From Stramonita haemastoma (lineage: Eukaryota > Mollusca > Gastropoda > Neogastropoda > Muricidae), in the NCBI GenBank assembly GCA_030674155.1, contig CM060342.1, positions 18,835,177 to 18,899,176 on the forward strand: 64,000 nt of DNA, written 5' to 3'. The number at the start of each line of letters is the position of its first letter. Position 1 is the stretch's first letter. The notes beneath the pieces were generated by a model that ran no database searches, was not told where the DNA came from, and saw only the letters and a list, made by a program, of their open reading frames with translations. The translations under genes were made by a program, and so were the position numbers. This document shows positions 1 through 13,394 of this stretch, one piece after another.

Positions 1-809
1 GGGAGGGGGTGGGGGAGGGGGGATGAGGGGCACGTGACATAATTATATGAAATCTTTCTGGGACTTTTGATCAGAAAACATAAAAATTTCAATCATGTAA
101 AATTATCATTAAAACAAAAGTTCTGTACCTGAAGACTAAGAAAACCCCAGCATATGCATACAAATGCAAGTGAATGAAAGCATGAAAATAAAGGCATTAT
201 AAAGAGAAATATATATCAGCAGCCATACCGTAGTGTACCAAAAAACAAAAAAAAAGCGAATGAGGTCAGATTGAGAATACGTCACTCCAAACCATCTTTT
301 GATTACTCAAAACCACACTGCTGTTCAGTTATATATATGTGGGGTTTTTTTTTGGGGGGACTAGACTCCGTAAGTTCACCAGTGGCGAGATTTTGCACAC
401 AGGACCGTTTTTACCCACAATTAAGGTAGCCACATTCTGACTTTTGAGATGTTTCAGGTGTATGACAAGATGGAACCCAAAGAAGACAGAAACCCACCTG
501 TCTGTTTGTACCATACCCCAATACTGAATCCTCCAGCGATATACACAAGTGCATAATGACAGTTACCTCAAATATCAATGCTGAATGTACTCCAATACAC
601 ATCAGCCTATACCCGGCTCCTATGTGTCAAAGTCAGGATTTTTTTTCAGCAGTTTTTAGTAACAATGACTCATTAAAAAAAAACAAAAAAAACGCACACA
701 CAGAAAGTTTACTCTTTCACTGGTGACTTGGATCACTTTTAAAAGGGGGGGGGGGGGGGGATATTCTTGTGATAATAAAATAGGAAGCCATATTTCCATT
801 GTTCATCTG

Positions 810-1250
810 TTCTACGTTACCTCTCTGCTTGTTCCTTGGCTTGAGCTCCCAAGTTCACCAATGGTGAGACTTTTTGCAAACGTGACTTTTTTTTTTTTTT
901 TTTACCCATAATGACCTCTCTAATGACAAAGAACTGTTTTTTCCTCATATCCTTGGCTGGAGCTCTGAGCTTCACCCCAGGTGAGATAGTGTATAGTATG
1001 TGACTCTTTTTACCCACAGGTAGCTGCATTCTGACTTCAGGGATGGTGCCTAAACACGACACTTGCGCGCATGCATGCTTCTTTTTTTTAAACTCTGTCA
1101 TCTGGCCCTACTGGCACGAAATGGTCTATACTTCCAAAGGCAAAACAGGATTTTGACATGCGCGCAAAATGTTCTGCATGTATTGCCATACAGGAACTCA
1201 GTGTATAGTTTCATCTCAAGGACTTCAATCCAATCCAATGATGTTGCTTA
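810..1250 (-). repeat. Type-B SINE tail and core fragments
   Basis: Two tail modules (835-930 and 950-1070; gctccc/gctctgagcttcac, cacaggtagctgcattctga) run into a core piece (1085-1180; cctactggcacgaaatggtc). A related tail piece lies at 340-460. Confidence 0.5.
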
Positions 1251-1545
1251 GAGCCCCGTCGACCGCACAGGCCCTATCGGGGCTGTCACCTCGTCACATT
1301 TTAAAACTCATAATAAAACTGTGCAACTATATACAGATTAAAACGGGGTATAAAACCAACTTCACTGTCCTTCTCTCAAGGACTTCTAATGGACTGAAAA
1401 TTACAGGAAAAAAAAACAAGGAGAAAGATTGAAAAGAGGTGACACCTGGAGTTCCAATGGCTAAGTACTTCAAAAGGATTTGAACCTACAGAACTTCATC
1501 CTCAAAGTGTAACACTAACCACTGAGCCAATGGAACTGAAAACTT
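1205..1545 (-). repeat. Type-D tRNA-headed SINE
   Basis: On the minus strand the 5' end reads CCATTGGCTCAGTGGTTAGT (A box), then GTAGGTTCAAATCCTT (B box). The body includes ggccctatcggggctgtcac (plus strand), a piece of which recurs at 58525-58560. Confidence 0.5.
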
Positions 1546-1710
1546 AGAATTTTACTCCTGATGCAGCATCACAGAATGAAATACAGCAAGAAATACTGTA
1601 CAGAGTTCAGCTGCTTAAATCAATGCTGGCAGAGTAATGGCCTAGGAAAATCTGGTAACATTTTGTCACGAATACTAAATGCATATATCGCAAACCCTGC
1701 ACATAGTTTT

Positions 1711-2412
1711 ATGACCTCAGAGTGCAAGCACAGACAAGGTGTTTGTGGATATTCTGCTTATTCCATGAACTCAGAGTGCAAGCACAGACAAGGTGTTTGT
1801 GGATATTCTGCTTATTCCATGAACTCAGAGTACAAGCACAGACAAGGTGTTTGTGGATATTCTGCTTATTCCATGAACTCAGAGTGCAAGCACAGACAAG
1901 GTGTTTGTGGATATTCTGCTTATTCCATGAACTCAGAGTGCAAGCACAGACAAGGTGTTTGTGGATATTCTGCTTATTCCATGAACTCAGAGTGCAAGCA
2001 CAGACAAGGTGTTTGTGGATATTCTGCTTATTCCATGAACTCAGAGTGCAAGCACAGACAAGGTGTTTGTGGATATTCTGCTTATTCCATGAACTCAGAG
2101 TGCAAGCACAGACAAGGTGTTTGTGGATATTCTGCTTATTCCATGAACTCAGAGTGCAAGCACAGACAAGGTGTTTGTGGATATTCTGCTTATTCCATGA
2201 ACTCAGAGTACAAGCACAGACAAGGTGTTTGTGGATATTCTGCTTATTCCATGAACTCAGAGTGCAAGCACAGACAAGGTGTTTGTGGATATTCTGCTTA
2301 TTCCATGAACTCAGAGTGCAAGCACAGACAAGGTGTTTGTGGATATTCTGCTTATTCCATGACCTCAGAGTGCAAGCACAGACAAGGTGTTTGTGGATAT
2401 TCTGCTTATTCC
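1711..2412. repeat. Minisatellite: 13 copies of a 54-bp unit
   Basis: Thirteen exact-length units, each beginning atgaactcagagtgcaagca and ending in gcttattcc. Units differ at very few sites: units 1 and 13 have 'cc' in place of 'aa', and units 3 and 10 have tac for tgc. Because 54 is divisible by three and the unit lacks stops, two plus-strand frames and one minus-strand frame stay open throughout (for example SECKHRQGVCGYSAYSMN). AATAAA occurs at 2458, just after one frame's stop. I see no sign it is a gene. Confidence 0.9.
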
Positions 2413-4014
2413 TTTTTTTCCAGCAACTGTTTGAAAAAATAAAAACTGTAAAATTCCAATAAAGCATACAAAGTTTTGTTCTTATATCATGCCCCAAAAA
2501 AATCAAACAAATCAACTTCATACACAAAATTGCATAAATCGATACAGCACGGTTGATGTAAAAAATGAATAATTAGAAGAAAAAAATAAGGGCTTTGAGT
2601 ACACATGCAGAAGTTCAAAACAGCTCAATACAAACAAAATGTTCCCAGATATAAAAAAAAAAATTTTAATATACAAACAAATTCAGGTCGACACATTCTC
2701 AAAAGACAACAAAACTACAAACTACAAGCATATACAATCAGCAGCCATGCAATCAAAAACAGTATAATGCAAACAATACACAGCAACAAAGCAAAAAACT
2801 TCAGTACAAAACACTCCACTCAATATATCAATAAAATTGAGGAAAAAAATCTTAATACATTTCAATGGTTTTGGAACGGTGTGGTATAATTTCACTTTGA
2901 TTGTGGTCAAGTTCAGAATTCCAGATTGTTTTTAAAATAAATTTTGCGAGTGTGGTCACCATTTGCAACAAGATCAGAATCAACGCCTCCTGAACCAATC
3001 CAATATCTAACTCCTTCAATCTGAATTTTCTTTTAGTTTGTTTTTTTTTTTTTTTTTTTTTTACAATAAATGACTAAGATAATCATTTCGTCCCTCAAGG
3101 CCAACAAAACTAGGCTTGTTGAGGACACCAGCCATTCTGCTTAATTCATCATCACGATTACCAAAAAAAATTGTGTAAAGTAACAAAAAAAACCAAAAAG
3201 AAACGCCATATGGGAAAATAACACTGCAGAACAGACATACTGTGCCTATCCCAGTGCTTACAATTTCACTCCCTGGTCACAGATCAAAGCAATACAGGAC
3301 AAAATGCCAGACAGCATCTGAAGAGAAAACAATGTTTCAGTCTTTCTGGGGAAACAAAACAACAGAAAAAAATGAATAAAAAAAAAAAAACAAAGAGAGC
3401 AATACAAAGCAAGAAAGAAAGCAGAGAGACAGACAGACAGACAGGAGACAGACACAGAGAGAGAGCAGAAGACAGAGACAGAGAGAGAAACAAAGAAGAG
3501 TAATGAGGTCTATCCAAATAAGAAATTGCTAAACATGAAACATCATTACCACATCACTACAGAAAGGAGCTCTGTCATTTTCCATATACAAACTAACACT
3601 TGTTGACACTCATGGGCAACAACAGTTTATTTCAAACAGCAGTGAAACATGGCTTTCTTCTATTTCATAGTCAATAATGCTTAGGAATTACAAACAAGTA
3701 CAATACATTAACATACATAAAAGTGTGTGGTGTAAATTATTCCATGCACGCACACACAAAAAAAATCAGCTGTGAAATAAACATTGCATTCAAAATATCT
3801 GGTGTAAATTAATCACTATGCGGTTCAGAAATATGGCAAAAAAAAATTGCACATTCAGTGTCGTGGCTTTAAATCCTCCACTGCAAAAAAAACACACACA
3901 CACACACACAAAAATACCTGTTTTGTCCTGACAAAGACATGTAGGACATACTTGTAGCTGAAGGCTAAAAAGATAAACAAACATGGCTTAAAATTATGTC
4001 CTTTATTCCCGTGT
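2413..4014. other. Intergenic, no gene seen
   Basis: AT-rich, with a poly(T) run at 3043-3062 and an AGAC/GA-rich stretch at 3420-3490. No conserved frame. Confidence 0.6.
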
Positions 4015-4300
4015 TAAGGTAAAGGTGTCTCATAACCTATGCGTCTGTAGGGGGGCCAAGTGTCAAAGACCTCAGCATCTACAGGGGCCAGCATATTGAG
4101 GACATCACCAATCTCCTCTCCCTCGCTGCTTTACCTTCCCTGACACTAAAAAGGGTAGGCACCCATTTACAGCTGGGTGAACTGGGAAATTGTACAGAAG
4201 CCAAGGCCCATAAACTGGTCACCCATCCATTTGGTAACTATGCTCGACGCTGCTTACCCTTAGCTTGTGCAAAGCGAGTGCTCTGACCACTGAGCATGTC
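4015..4300 (-). repeat. Type-E tRNA-headed repeat
   Basis: Starts aaggtaaaggtgtctcataa and ends gcgagtgctctgaccactga; the minus strand of the latter resembles a tRNA A box (GCTCAGTGGTCAGAGCAC). Copies at 39678-39963 and a remnant at 29308-29375. Confidence 0.6.
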
Positions 4301-4739
4301 CCATTCCCAACTGCTGTGGACAATGTTGCAAAGTGATGAATAGGAACACATCAGCAGCGACTGTTAACAGGTGAACTAAGCTTGAAATCCAACAGAATCA
4401 AAAGATAAGCAGACTGTTCTGTGATGAAAAGGACAGGAATATAATAATTGTCTGCAGCAACAAGTACAGGACCAAGAAAGCCACCCACTTCAGAATCCAT
4501 GAATTCGCCAGAACAACAGACACTTTTACCACTCCAAACACCACCACATACACAAAAGTTTGGGAAGGCAAGACTGATGCAATTCTTTGTAACATAAAAA
4601 TCTGAAAGGAAAAAAAAACGACTATCAAGCAAGTAACGTCAGCTCACCCATTTAAAAAATATAACAAAACAGTAAATTAATTGTCAGTTTGGACACACAC
4701 TTATTGGAAACTCTTCCCCCCCCCCCCCCCCCCCCCCCC

Positions 4740-5075
4740 CCCGGGGATGCCAGGCGCTTGTCAGTGTAAACAGCATCTCCACATCCTGGAAATTCTGTGC
4801 AAGAAATTCCCTCTTTTCCATCACTCTCCTCATTTCAACCCTGTTTCTTTTCTTCCTGTCATCTCCTTCTTGTCTGTTTTCTGCCTTCTTGGTCCATTCT
4901 CCTGCCTTTTATCCAGAAAGACTTAAAAGGTAACAATTCTCTCCTATGCCAAAGTCAGATGCGCTGGGCCTGACTTGTCAGGGGCTTAATGGCAGCGTGA
5001 TGCATTTTCACTCATAAACAGACAACAGATGCTGTCTGAGTGTTTGAAGAAGAAGGAGGAATAAACTATCAGAGG
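4740..5075 (+). repeat. Dispersed about 330-bp repeat, copy 1
   Basis: Shares ggaaattctgtgcaagaaat, ttttcttcctgtcatctcct, ggtccattctcctgcctttt and a terminal gcgctgggcctgacttgtca with 27515-27850, and in reverse with 49505-49770. Starts beside a poly(C) run. Confidence 0.65.
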
Positions 5076-5735
5076 ATCATCATGGATTCGTAATCAACTT
5101 TTTTCCACACGTGTCACTTTAAGCAAAACTGAAATAACAACCACCCACAAAAAATGGCACTACAAGACAATAAAGAAATCCAATACTTTCTTTTTTAAGA
5201 ATTTAAACCTGTAAGCAAAAAATCAAATACTGATATATGAACTTGAGTGAAAATGAACAACAAAGTATAAAGAGGAAAGACTTTCAAATTTGAATTTCAT
5301 GGAATGATAACCAAAATTGTAAAAAAAATAAAATAAAATAAAATAAATAAATGATAAAGATAATAACAATTTTAAAAAATGGCCCTGAACATGTATTGTA
5401 TCACCCAATATCAGCAATAAAATAACCACAAATATCCCACCAAAGTGGGGGAAGGCAAGAATGATGTAATTATTTGTAACATAAAATCTGCACCAAAAAA
5501 ATAGGGCTTGTAGGCTTATCACTGAGACATACATCTAAACCTAAAACAAAAATCAAATCAAATTGGAAAAGAAGAAAGAAAGAGAAAGAACATAAGTTTC
5601 AGACTACTATAAGAAATAGTCATTCAATGCTGAACTTGTCCTGAAGTAACATGGCACAGAAAAAAAATATCAACCAAAAAAAATAATAATAATACATTAT
5701 AGTTGTATTTTAAACAATCAATTCAAATCAAAATG

Positions 5736-5739
<4 letters not shown>

Positions 5740-5818
<79 letters not shown>
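5740..5818. repeat. (CA)n microsatellite
   Basis: About 39 uninterrupted CA units. Confidence 0.95.
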
Positions 5819-5820
<2 letters not shown>

Positions 5821-5934
5821 TACTGCTTCTTACCACTTTCTTTGAGCAATCAATGAGATAAAATAAAAAATAAAAATAAAAAACTGCAAAACAAAAACAG
5901 AAAAAACTCACACACAATCACAAAACATTCAAAG

Positions 5935-6185
5935 GGATTTCCACCCCTTGCAGTTAACATCAGTGCCATCTCCACTCTCCTGAATGAGACTATAAACTGA
6001 GGTCCTGTATGCAAATGCACGTAGAACATCTTTCAGACATGTTTAAACCTGTTCTGCTTTTTTGGAAGAGTAGGCCAATGTGCCGGTGGGAACGGATGAC
6101 AAAATTTTTTAAACTATATGCACATGGGTATTGAATGTAAAAAAGCACACAATTTTGATTCAATTATCCTCAAAATAAAAGAATA
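5935..6185 (+). repeat. Diverged type-A SINE, head lost
   Basis: gttaacatcagtgccatctc, gaatgagactataaactgag, agagtaggccaatgtgccgg and a decayed tail in family order. Confidence 0.6.
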
Positions 6186-6812
6186 ATATACATACATAGC
6201 AAGACAAAAAAAAACAGAACATTGCACAACACGTTCTAACACGCGGACTGATTTTTGGCAGTTCAGAAGTTTATCTGAAACTAAAACCTGGCAAGAGAGA
6301 AGGCTAAGTAACAGGCATTATGAAAGGCAGATCTGGCCCCAAAATAAATAAAAAAACGTGTAGATGAAATAAATAAAATAGATTTTTAACAAATAAATAA
6401 GGACCTGCAATGAAATTGACAGCAGAAGGGGAATGATGAACTAAGGTTGTAAAAATTCAAATTCAAGTTGCATTTCCTTAACACTATCCCTACATTAAGG
6501 GAGGGTTCCCTCTTTCCCAGTACATGTGCACTGTGGTCATTTGTATGCTACTGTAACCCAGTAGAGGGTGATATGGAGGGAAGGTTTAGTAGACGGTTGG
6601 TTGGTTACCCTATTGCAGGTTACCCACAGGGAAAAGGTTAAAGATTTTTTTTCAATTTTGAGCACTTGATGTGGAAGAAAAGGTATTTGGAAATCATATC
6701 TCACATATACATAATACACAGATGTGGTTTAAATGCAAGCATGAAAATGCAATCACTGCAAATATATTCATGTGTGTAAGCAACCAAGCATGCATGCACA
6801 TATGTATGCACA

Positions 6813-6819
<7 letters not shown>

Positions 6820-6848
<29 letters not shown>

Positions 6849-6905
6849 ACACACACACACACCACACACACACACACTACACACACACACACACACACAC
6901 ACTCC
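6820..6905. repeat. (CA)n, interrupted
   Basis: CA units with CCA and CTA interruptions. Confidence 0.95.
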
Positions 6906-7551
6906 ACTGCGACAACACAAAAACCACAAACTGCTCTCAAACCTAACCCTGATCCTGACCAGTAATATTTACCTGAATACACCAACGCACTTGCTCTGAA
7001 CACACTCACTCACTTAAAACAACACACAAACAACTAGAACAATTTTCCTCTGAAGCCAGAGCACGGCTGCCTAAATGGCCAAGTATTCCTAACTTTGAAA
7101 ACAGTCCTACATGCAAACTTCTCATCCAGTGTGTATTTAACAATCTCAAAGTGATTTTCAGGTGTAATGAATGAGATAGAGTGCATGTTCTGGGTGACCC
7201 CCAAAGTGTTAATCTGCGAAATGCCCAATATCAAAATTCAGTATAGATGCACTATCTGTATAACTCTACAGATTTAGAATCTCAAGGAGATGGCACTGAT
7301 AGCAGAATACTTTACGTATCAAGTCATACCACATTTATAATTAAATCACAGAAAGTAAAATATAAATATTTAGATATCTACTCTTTGAAATTAAAAAAAT
7401 GCCAGAAGCAAAGGGACAGTAAATGAAAATCTGGACAGATTCTTGGCCGGAGTGTTCATTCATCCTGCACTGGTCAGGCATAAGTTCCTGATTTATGAAC
7501 AATAGCAGGAAGAAAAAATACTAGAAACAAATATGTTAGATTGATGCACAC

Positions 7552-7730
<179 letters not shown>

Positions 7731-8484
7731 CTACACATCTTTTTTTTTTTAAATGCAACAAACACTCGAACACACAATGCTTAAAAATCACAGATTGGAA
7801 AAATGAAAACTCCCTGAATACATTTCGGAGACTCAACATCAGCCCTCCTTAAGGTAGGGAACCACTACAAAGACTTTTTGGCTTCAAACCCTGCAACTTG
7901 AAATGCTTTTTTTCCAAGGAATGTGCATACCCTGCTTTGCAACACTGGCTTGGTGACTTAGAGAGGTATCCTCACACGCTAATTATCACTGAAATAAATG
8001 GTGAGGAGCGAAAGGAAATGAAAAGCTTAACAACTAAGACAGGTACAACAATACACAGAAAAAAAAATTTCACGTCAGAAAAAAATACTAACAAAACTCC
8101 CAAAACAATATGTACTCAGACAGTATAAACTATCTACTCTACTGTAATACTGCTCTACTGTATTGTAATACTGAGAGAGATATATATATATAAGAAACAA
8201 CCAATATATAGATATAGGATACTTTGTTCTTTTTAAAAAAATGATACTTTGTTCTAAAAATAATATTAAGTACACAGCAAAACAACTGATTGATAATGAC
8301 TACTTGTTTTCGTACAGAAGTTAACACAGCAAATAAAAAAAAATTCAGAAAGAATAATGCAGAATAGTACACACACAGAAGGCCTTTTATATGAAATGTA
8401 ATAAACAAAGAACATAAAATCTGTGATATTATACAAATGCTGACAGGGAAAGATTCTTTCGTTGATCATTTTTTAAAAATGAGT

Positions 8485-8518
<34 letters not shown>

Positions 8519-9039
8519 AATATCATGGAATGATTTCCAATTCCTGATTCTTCTATTTCAATGCTTATGACACTCCACCACAAAATGAGTCGCATTGCAC
8601 CAGAGCTCAAATTTTAGTAAACATTTTACTAATCTGCGATGAATATATACTATTCAATACAAAAAAAGACAGATTGAAAATCCTCTATTCTACGAAAAGT
8701 TACACAAACTGAAATGGTAGACTGCAGGAAGTGACAAAAATGAGAAAATGACAAGTTTGGCATCACACTAGGTGGTCAGAGTGACTGCTTGGGTGAATTT
8801 GAAATGCAATTTTAAAGCAAAAGGAAACAAAATTATGTCTTGATACTTCAATACAAAAGAGAAGAAATCTTATAGTTTTATAGTCAATTAAAATCTCAAA
8901 ATCGACAACTTACATAAAATTTTATTTGTTTATTTATTCTTTTGTATTGAGTGGCTCCTAGTGGAAAAGTGGGTCAGGTGCAAAGCCACTCATTTCCTGG
9001 TGGAGTGTCCCATTTACTCCAGTGTATGCCAGTTTCTAT

Positions 9040-9180
9040 CTTTTTCAAAAGCATACACTTCACTATACGCCAATTACTATCCTTTTCAAAAGCATACACT
9101 TCACTATATGCCAATTACTACCCTTTTTCAAAAGCATACACTTCACTATATACACACTTCAATTGTGTGCCAATTACTGA
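9040..9180. repeat. Short tandem repeat, about 41-bp unit
   Basis: catacacttcactatatgcc plus aattactaccctttttcaaaag, three to four imperfect copies. Confidence 0.75.
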
Positions 9181-9329
9181 CTGATCTTTTTCAAAGCAAA
9201 CTATCTCTGCAGGCTAATAACTGACTCTAACTCCAAACCTAACGCTTCAGTAAGACTACAATCTGAGGTCCCATACATATATGAACACACACATAAATAA
9301 ACCATCCATCATCCATCTTTTACAAAATG

Positions 9330-9605
9330 AAATGTACCACAAACGGTGAGATTTTATATATGTGACCATATTTAACCACCATGAAGGTAGCCACATTCCA
9401 ACTTCGGCGATAATGATTTTTATTAATCGACATATATATATTAAAATTTTCAGCTTCTCCCCCCCCCCCCCCATTAGATCCTCTGCTACACTCAATCCCT
9501 TGAGGTTTTTCAAAAGTGAGATTTTTGCATATGCGACCGTTTTTGCCCACAATAAAGGTAGCCGCATTCCGACTTTGGGGATATCTTCTTTACTTAATGG
9601 ATCCC
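9330..9605 (-). repeat. Two SINE tail modules in tandem
   Basis: aaacggtgagattttatata with aaggtagccacattccaact, then gtgagatttttgcatatgcg with aaggtagccgcattccgact. Both match the type-B tail. A poly(C) run separates them. Confidence 0.5.
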
Positions 9606-10660
9606 CAATAAAGGAAACTGGCAACAGGACTCAGAATGTCACAGGATAATGTTGCCCCGATAGTGTCATCAGATTTACAGGCAGCAACACAGAACACTAT
9701 TAAACACAGACCAAAACAGAACTGTCTGAAAATATCTCATCTGCATTCTTTTAAAAAATATAAATATTTACTCAAAGATCAGCATTCTTGCCTTCTTTAG
9801 AAAAAAGTATCCTTACAACAACAGCATTCCTTCATCTGCAATGTTTAAAAAAAAAAAATTACAAAAAATGTTATATTGCCGAAAAATGATTCAAAAAAAA
9901 AAATCAGCATTTTCTCGACTGCACTGAAAAAAGGTCTCACTCAAAAATCAGTCAGATTACACCATCAGCATTTTCTCCACAACAAACTTACTCATTCAAA
10001 TGTCAGCATTTTCTCAGTTACATTTCAAAATTATTAGTCTCACTCAAAAAAAAATTTAGAAACAGCTAATTTTCCACTCCACTTCAACCAAAAAAATTTC
10101 ACTCAAATCTATTTTTGCCAACATTTTTGTTCAAAGTCTCACTCAAAAATCAACACTTTCTCTACAGCTATCTAAGAAAAAAAAAAAAAGCCTCACACAA
10201 AAATCAGCATTAGTAATTACAAAAAAAAGGGGGCATATACTACATACAGCTTATCATAATCAAAACTGAGTACCCAAAATTTTCTTTTTTAAAACGCATG
10301 TGCAGATTTTTACAATTTCTACAAAAAAATTAACGAAATAATACTCCAAAGCCAAGAACAAACAAGACAGAACATTAACAGCTAAACCACAATTTTTTTT
10401 TTTTTTTTTTTTTTGAGTGTGGTCACGATAAAAGATTTGTTTTTCTCCATTTTCTCAGGGACACTACTACTACTACTACTACTAACACCACACTGAAAGC
10501 TCTACATATCTACAGCCCCAGAGATCTCGACACAACCAAGTGAGACAAAGGATTTGTTAAGATCATCATCTTCGCTAAGATCCACCAGCCTCATACACCC
10601 AGTTTGGCCACATCAGAGACACCCCCCTCTCTCTCTCTCTCTGTGCGTGTGTCACAAACC
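9606..10660 (-). other. 3' flank of the stress-protein gene
   Basis: AT-rich, with an irregularly repeated phrase (tcactcaaaaatcagcattt and variants, about eight times at 9890-10210) and a (TAC)n at 10465-10482. Probably 3' untranslated or downstream DNA. No coding frame. Confidence 0.5.
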
Positions 10661-10856
10661 CTAGTGGCGTTGTCGACACACCAGCACTGGGACATGGGCG
10701 TGATGCAGACGTAGTCGCTGACACTGCCCAGAAAGGTACGTCGCACGACCCCCATCCCCCGCGTGCCCATCACGATGAGTTTTGCCCCTTCCTCTTTGGC
10801 GGCCAGCAGAATGGCCTCCCCTACCCGCCCGACATCTGCTTCACCTTGGCTCCCGT
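10661..10856 (-). CDS. Universal stress protein exon 4 (nucleotide-binding motif and stop)
   Basis: Acceptor GTGTTGCAG. Read in phase 0 it starts TGAKVKQMSGG, then shifts by one base at a GGG run into GEAILLAAKEEGAKLIVMGT. The G-2x-G-9x-G-S motif is complete. A second one-base shift after SDYV leads to HHAHVPVLVCRQRH and a stop. As printed, the second shift would replace the conserved C-terminal strand with unrelated residues. Confidence 0.8.
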
Positions 10857-13183
10857 CTGCAACACAGCCATTTTTTGTTTGTTTTTTGTTGTTGTTTTTT
10901 TTAAATAAATCTATGAACAAAGGTGGCAGGAGGATTTATTAAGACGTTCACCTGCCTAACAAGTTAAACTGCAGGTTCTAGGTTTGATTCCAAGCTTTCC
11001 CTTTCTTCCCAATTTGATGAGAAAATTGAACTCAATGTCAGTCATTCGGATGAGACTATAACCCCAAGGCCCCACATGCAAACATTTGCAGAACATCGTG
11101 CGTGCATGTTAAAAACCGTTCCACTTTTCAGAAGAGTCGGTCATTTCACACGGAAGGGAACGGATGACAACATTTCAAAAATGCATGCACACAGGCATCA
11201 TCGTTCAAGGGGATATATTTTCCCATGGAGTTAGCATCAGTGCAGACTCCACTCCCCCAAAAGCCCCTCTGATGAGGCTATAGACTGAGGTCCCATGTGC
11301 AAACGCCGCAGAACATCTTGCGCAATATTAAAACCTGTTCCATTATTTGGTAGAGTAGGTCATAGTGTGTGGTGGGAATGGATAACAAAATTGCAAAACC
11401 ACATGTACATGGGGAGTTAAAAGTTAAAGTTGTCCGAGCTAAGGCTCATCAGGCCGTACTTATCCCAGTTTCTGTGGCGTTAAGCGACTGAGAGTCATAG
11501 ACTCCCCTGGATAGGACGCCAGTCTATCGCAGGTTAACCAACACAAGTTGGTACCCTTTTACACCTGGGTGGGGTAGAAAATAGCCGTAAAGGCCTTTTC
11601 AAGAGCACAACGCCATTGCCGAAGCTGGGATCGAACCGCAACTTTAGATTACACACACGCCTAACCACTAGACTACAGCAGCGGCTCATGCACATGGGGA
11701 CTGGATGTAAAATGCACATGACGCTTATTCTATTACCCTTGAAATTAAAAGAATAAATAAATAAAAAACACGCACACATGCACGCACCATTCACTAACAC
11801 CCCCCCGCACACACCACATAGAGTCCTATGAATCACCATCACTTAATCCAAAGTTTGAAAGCTCTAGAGACAAAAACACAGATTCCACTTCAGTATATAT
11901 AACTCAAACTACATGAGCCAAAAAACCCAACAAAATAGAATGGCCGACTTACGTGCAGCGGTTTGATTTTCTGGGTGTACTTCTTCACCAACTCCTCCAC
12001 CTTCTTCTCCTCCTCTTTCACCAGTTCCTTCACCACCACGGGTCGTCAGTAGTGCCGCTGTTACACACACACACGCACACACATGCACGCATGCATGCAC
12101 ACACGCACAAGCACACACACACATGCATGCACATACAAACACACACACACATGTATTGAATATAATAATATAATATAGTAGTTAGTACTACAATTAGGAT
12201 CATCATCATCACCGTTATCATCATCGTTATCATCACTGTCATCATTATCATCATTATTATCACTGTCATCATCATCACCATCATCACTATCATTATCATC
12301 ACAATTGTAATCATGATGATGATCATCATCATCATTGTCGTCATTGTCACATCATCATCATCATATCATCACCACCTTTATCATTATTATCATTATCTCC
12401 TTCTCACTATTATAAGTTTGATTTTATACTTACTATTGATATGTTTTAATTCTAACTCTTAAGTGAATGGATGCATACATGTTATGCAGTGTATGTAACT
12501 GCAGACTTGATGACTTGGTGATGATAATGATGGCAGTGATGAAAATTAATTGATAATGACCCTGATGTTGACGATGATGACAGTGAAAGATAATATGATG
12601 GTGATGATGATGTGGTGATAGCAGATGGCAGCGGTGGTGGTAATGAAATAAAAGTTATTATATGATATAACCATATTAATAATGACGATGACAAAGTATA
12701 GAACTTAATGGTCTCCACTCCATGGGTGAGCATCTTACACAATGCAGCTCCATTATAAATCAATTATGCCCCAAGTTGGAATGCGGCTACCTTAACAGTA
12801 AGCAAAACATGGTTCAATAAAACTGCAAAATCTCACCATTGATGATGAACCTTGGACACTACACCTCTAGCTGAGGAATGAAAACAAAATAATTTTTTGT
12901 TCCCAAGTGTCAAGCAATGCTGAATTAATTAGAACAGGCATAAGTAAACACCATGGAAGTCATCCAGCAACAGTGCAAGGCTTCTTCTAGATAGTGGCCT
13001 CATGGAAGCCAAACAGTGATAAGTTCTCCCAGTCCCAGTGAACTTCTGGCCCTGGGGGTGCAACAGACTGGAGCGGATTATACATGTAGTGACCTCAGAT
13101 AGCGGGTGAGGATACATCATGGCAACATTGACATTGTGGAGGAATCTTAAGCAAAACATTAAAATCAGACTTTTATCAGTTAC

Positions 13184-13224
<41 letters not shown>

Positions 13225-13321
13225 TACACACACACACACACACACACAACACACACACACGATACACACACACACACACACACACACGATACACACATAC
13301 ACACACACACACAACAAAGCA

Positions 13322-13394
<73 letters not shown>

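Noticed and set aside
1711..2412. CRISPR-like array
   Set aside because: Units are contiguous with no spacers, and the DNA is eukaryotic.
1561..2442. 293-residue open frame with 18-residue repeats as a protein gene
   Set aside because: The length is forced by a stop-free 54-bp unit; frames are open on both strands, and the leader outside the array resembles nothing known.
12030..12350. Met/Ile/Thr-rich frame
   Set aside because: Translation of ATC/ATT triplet repeats.
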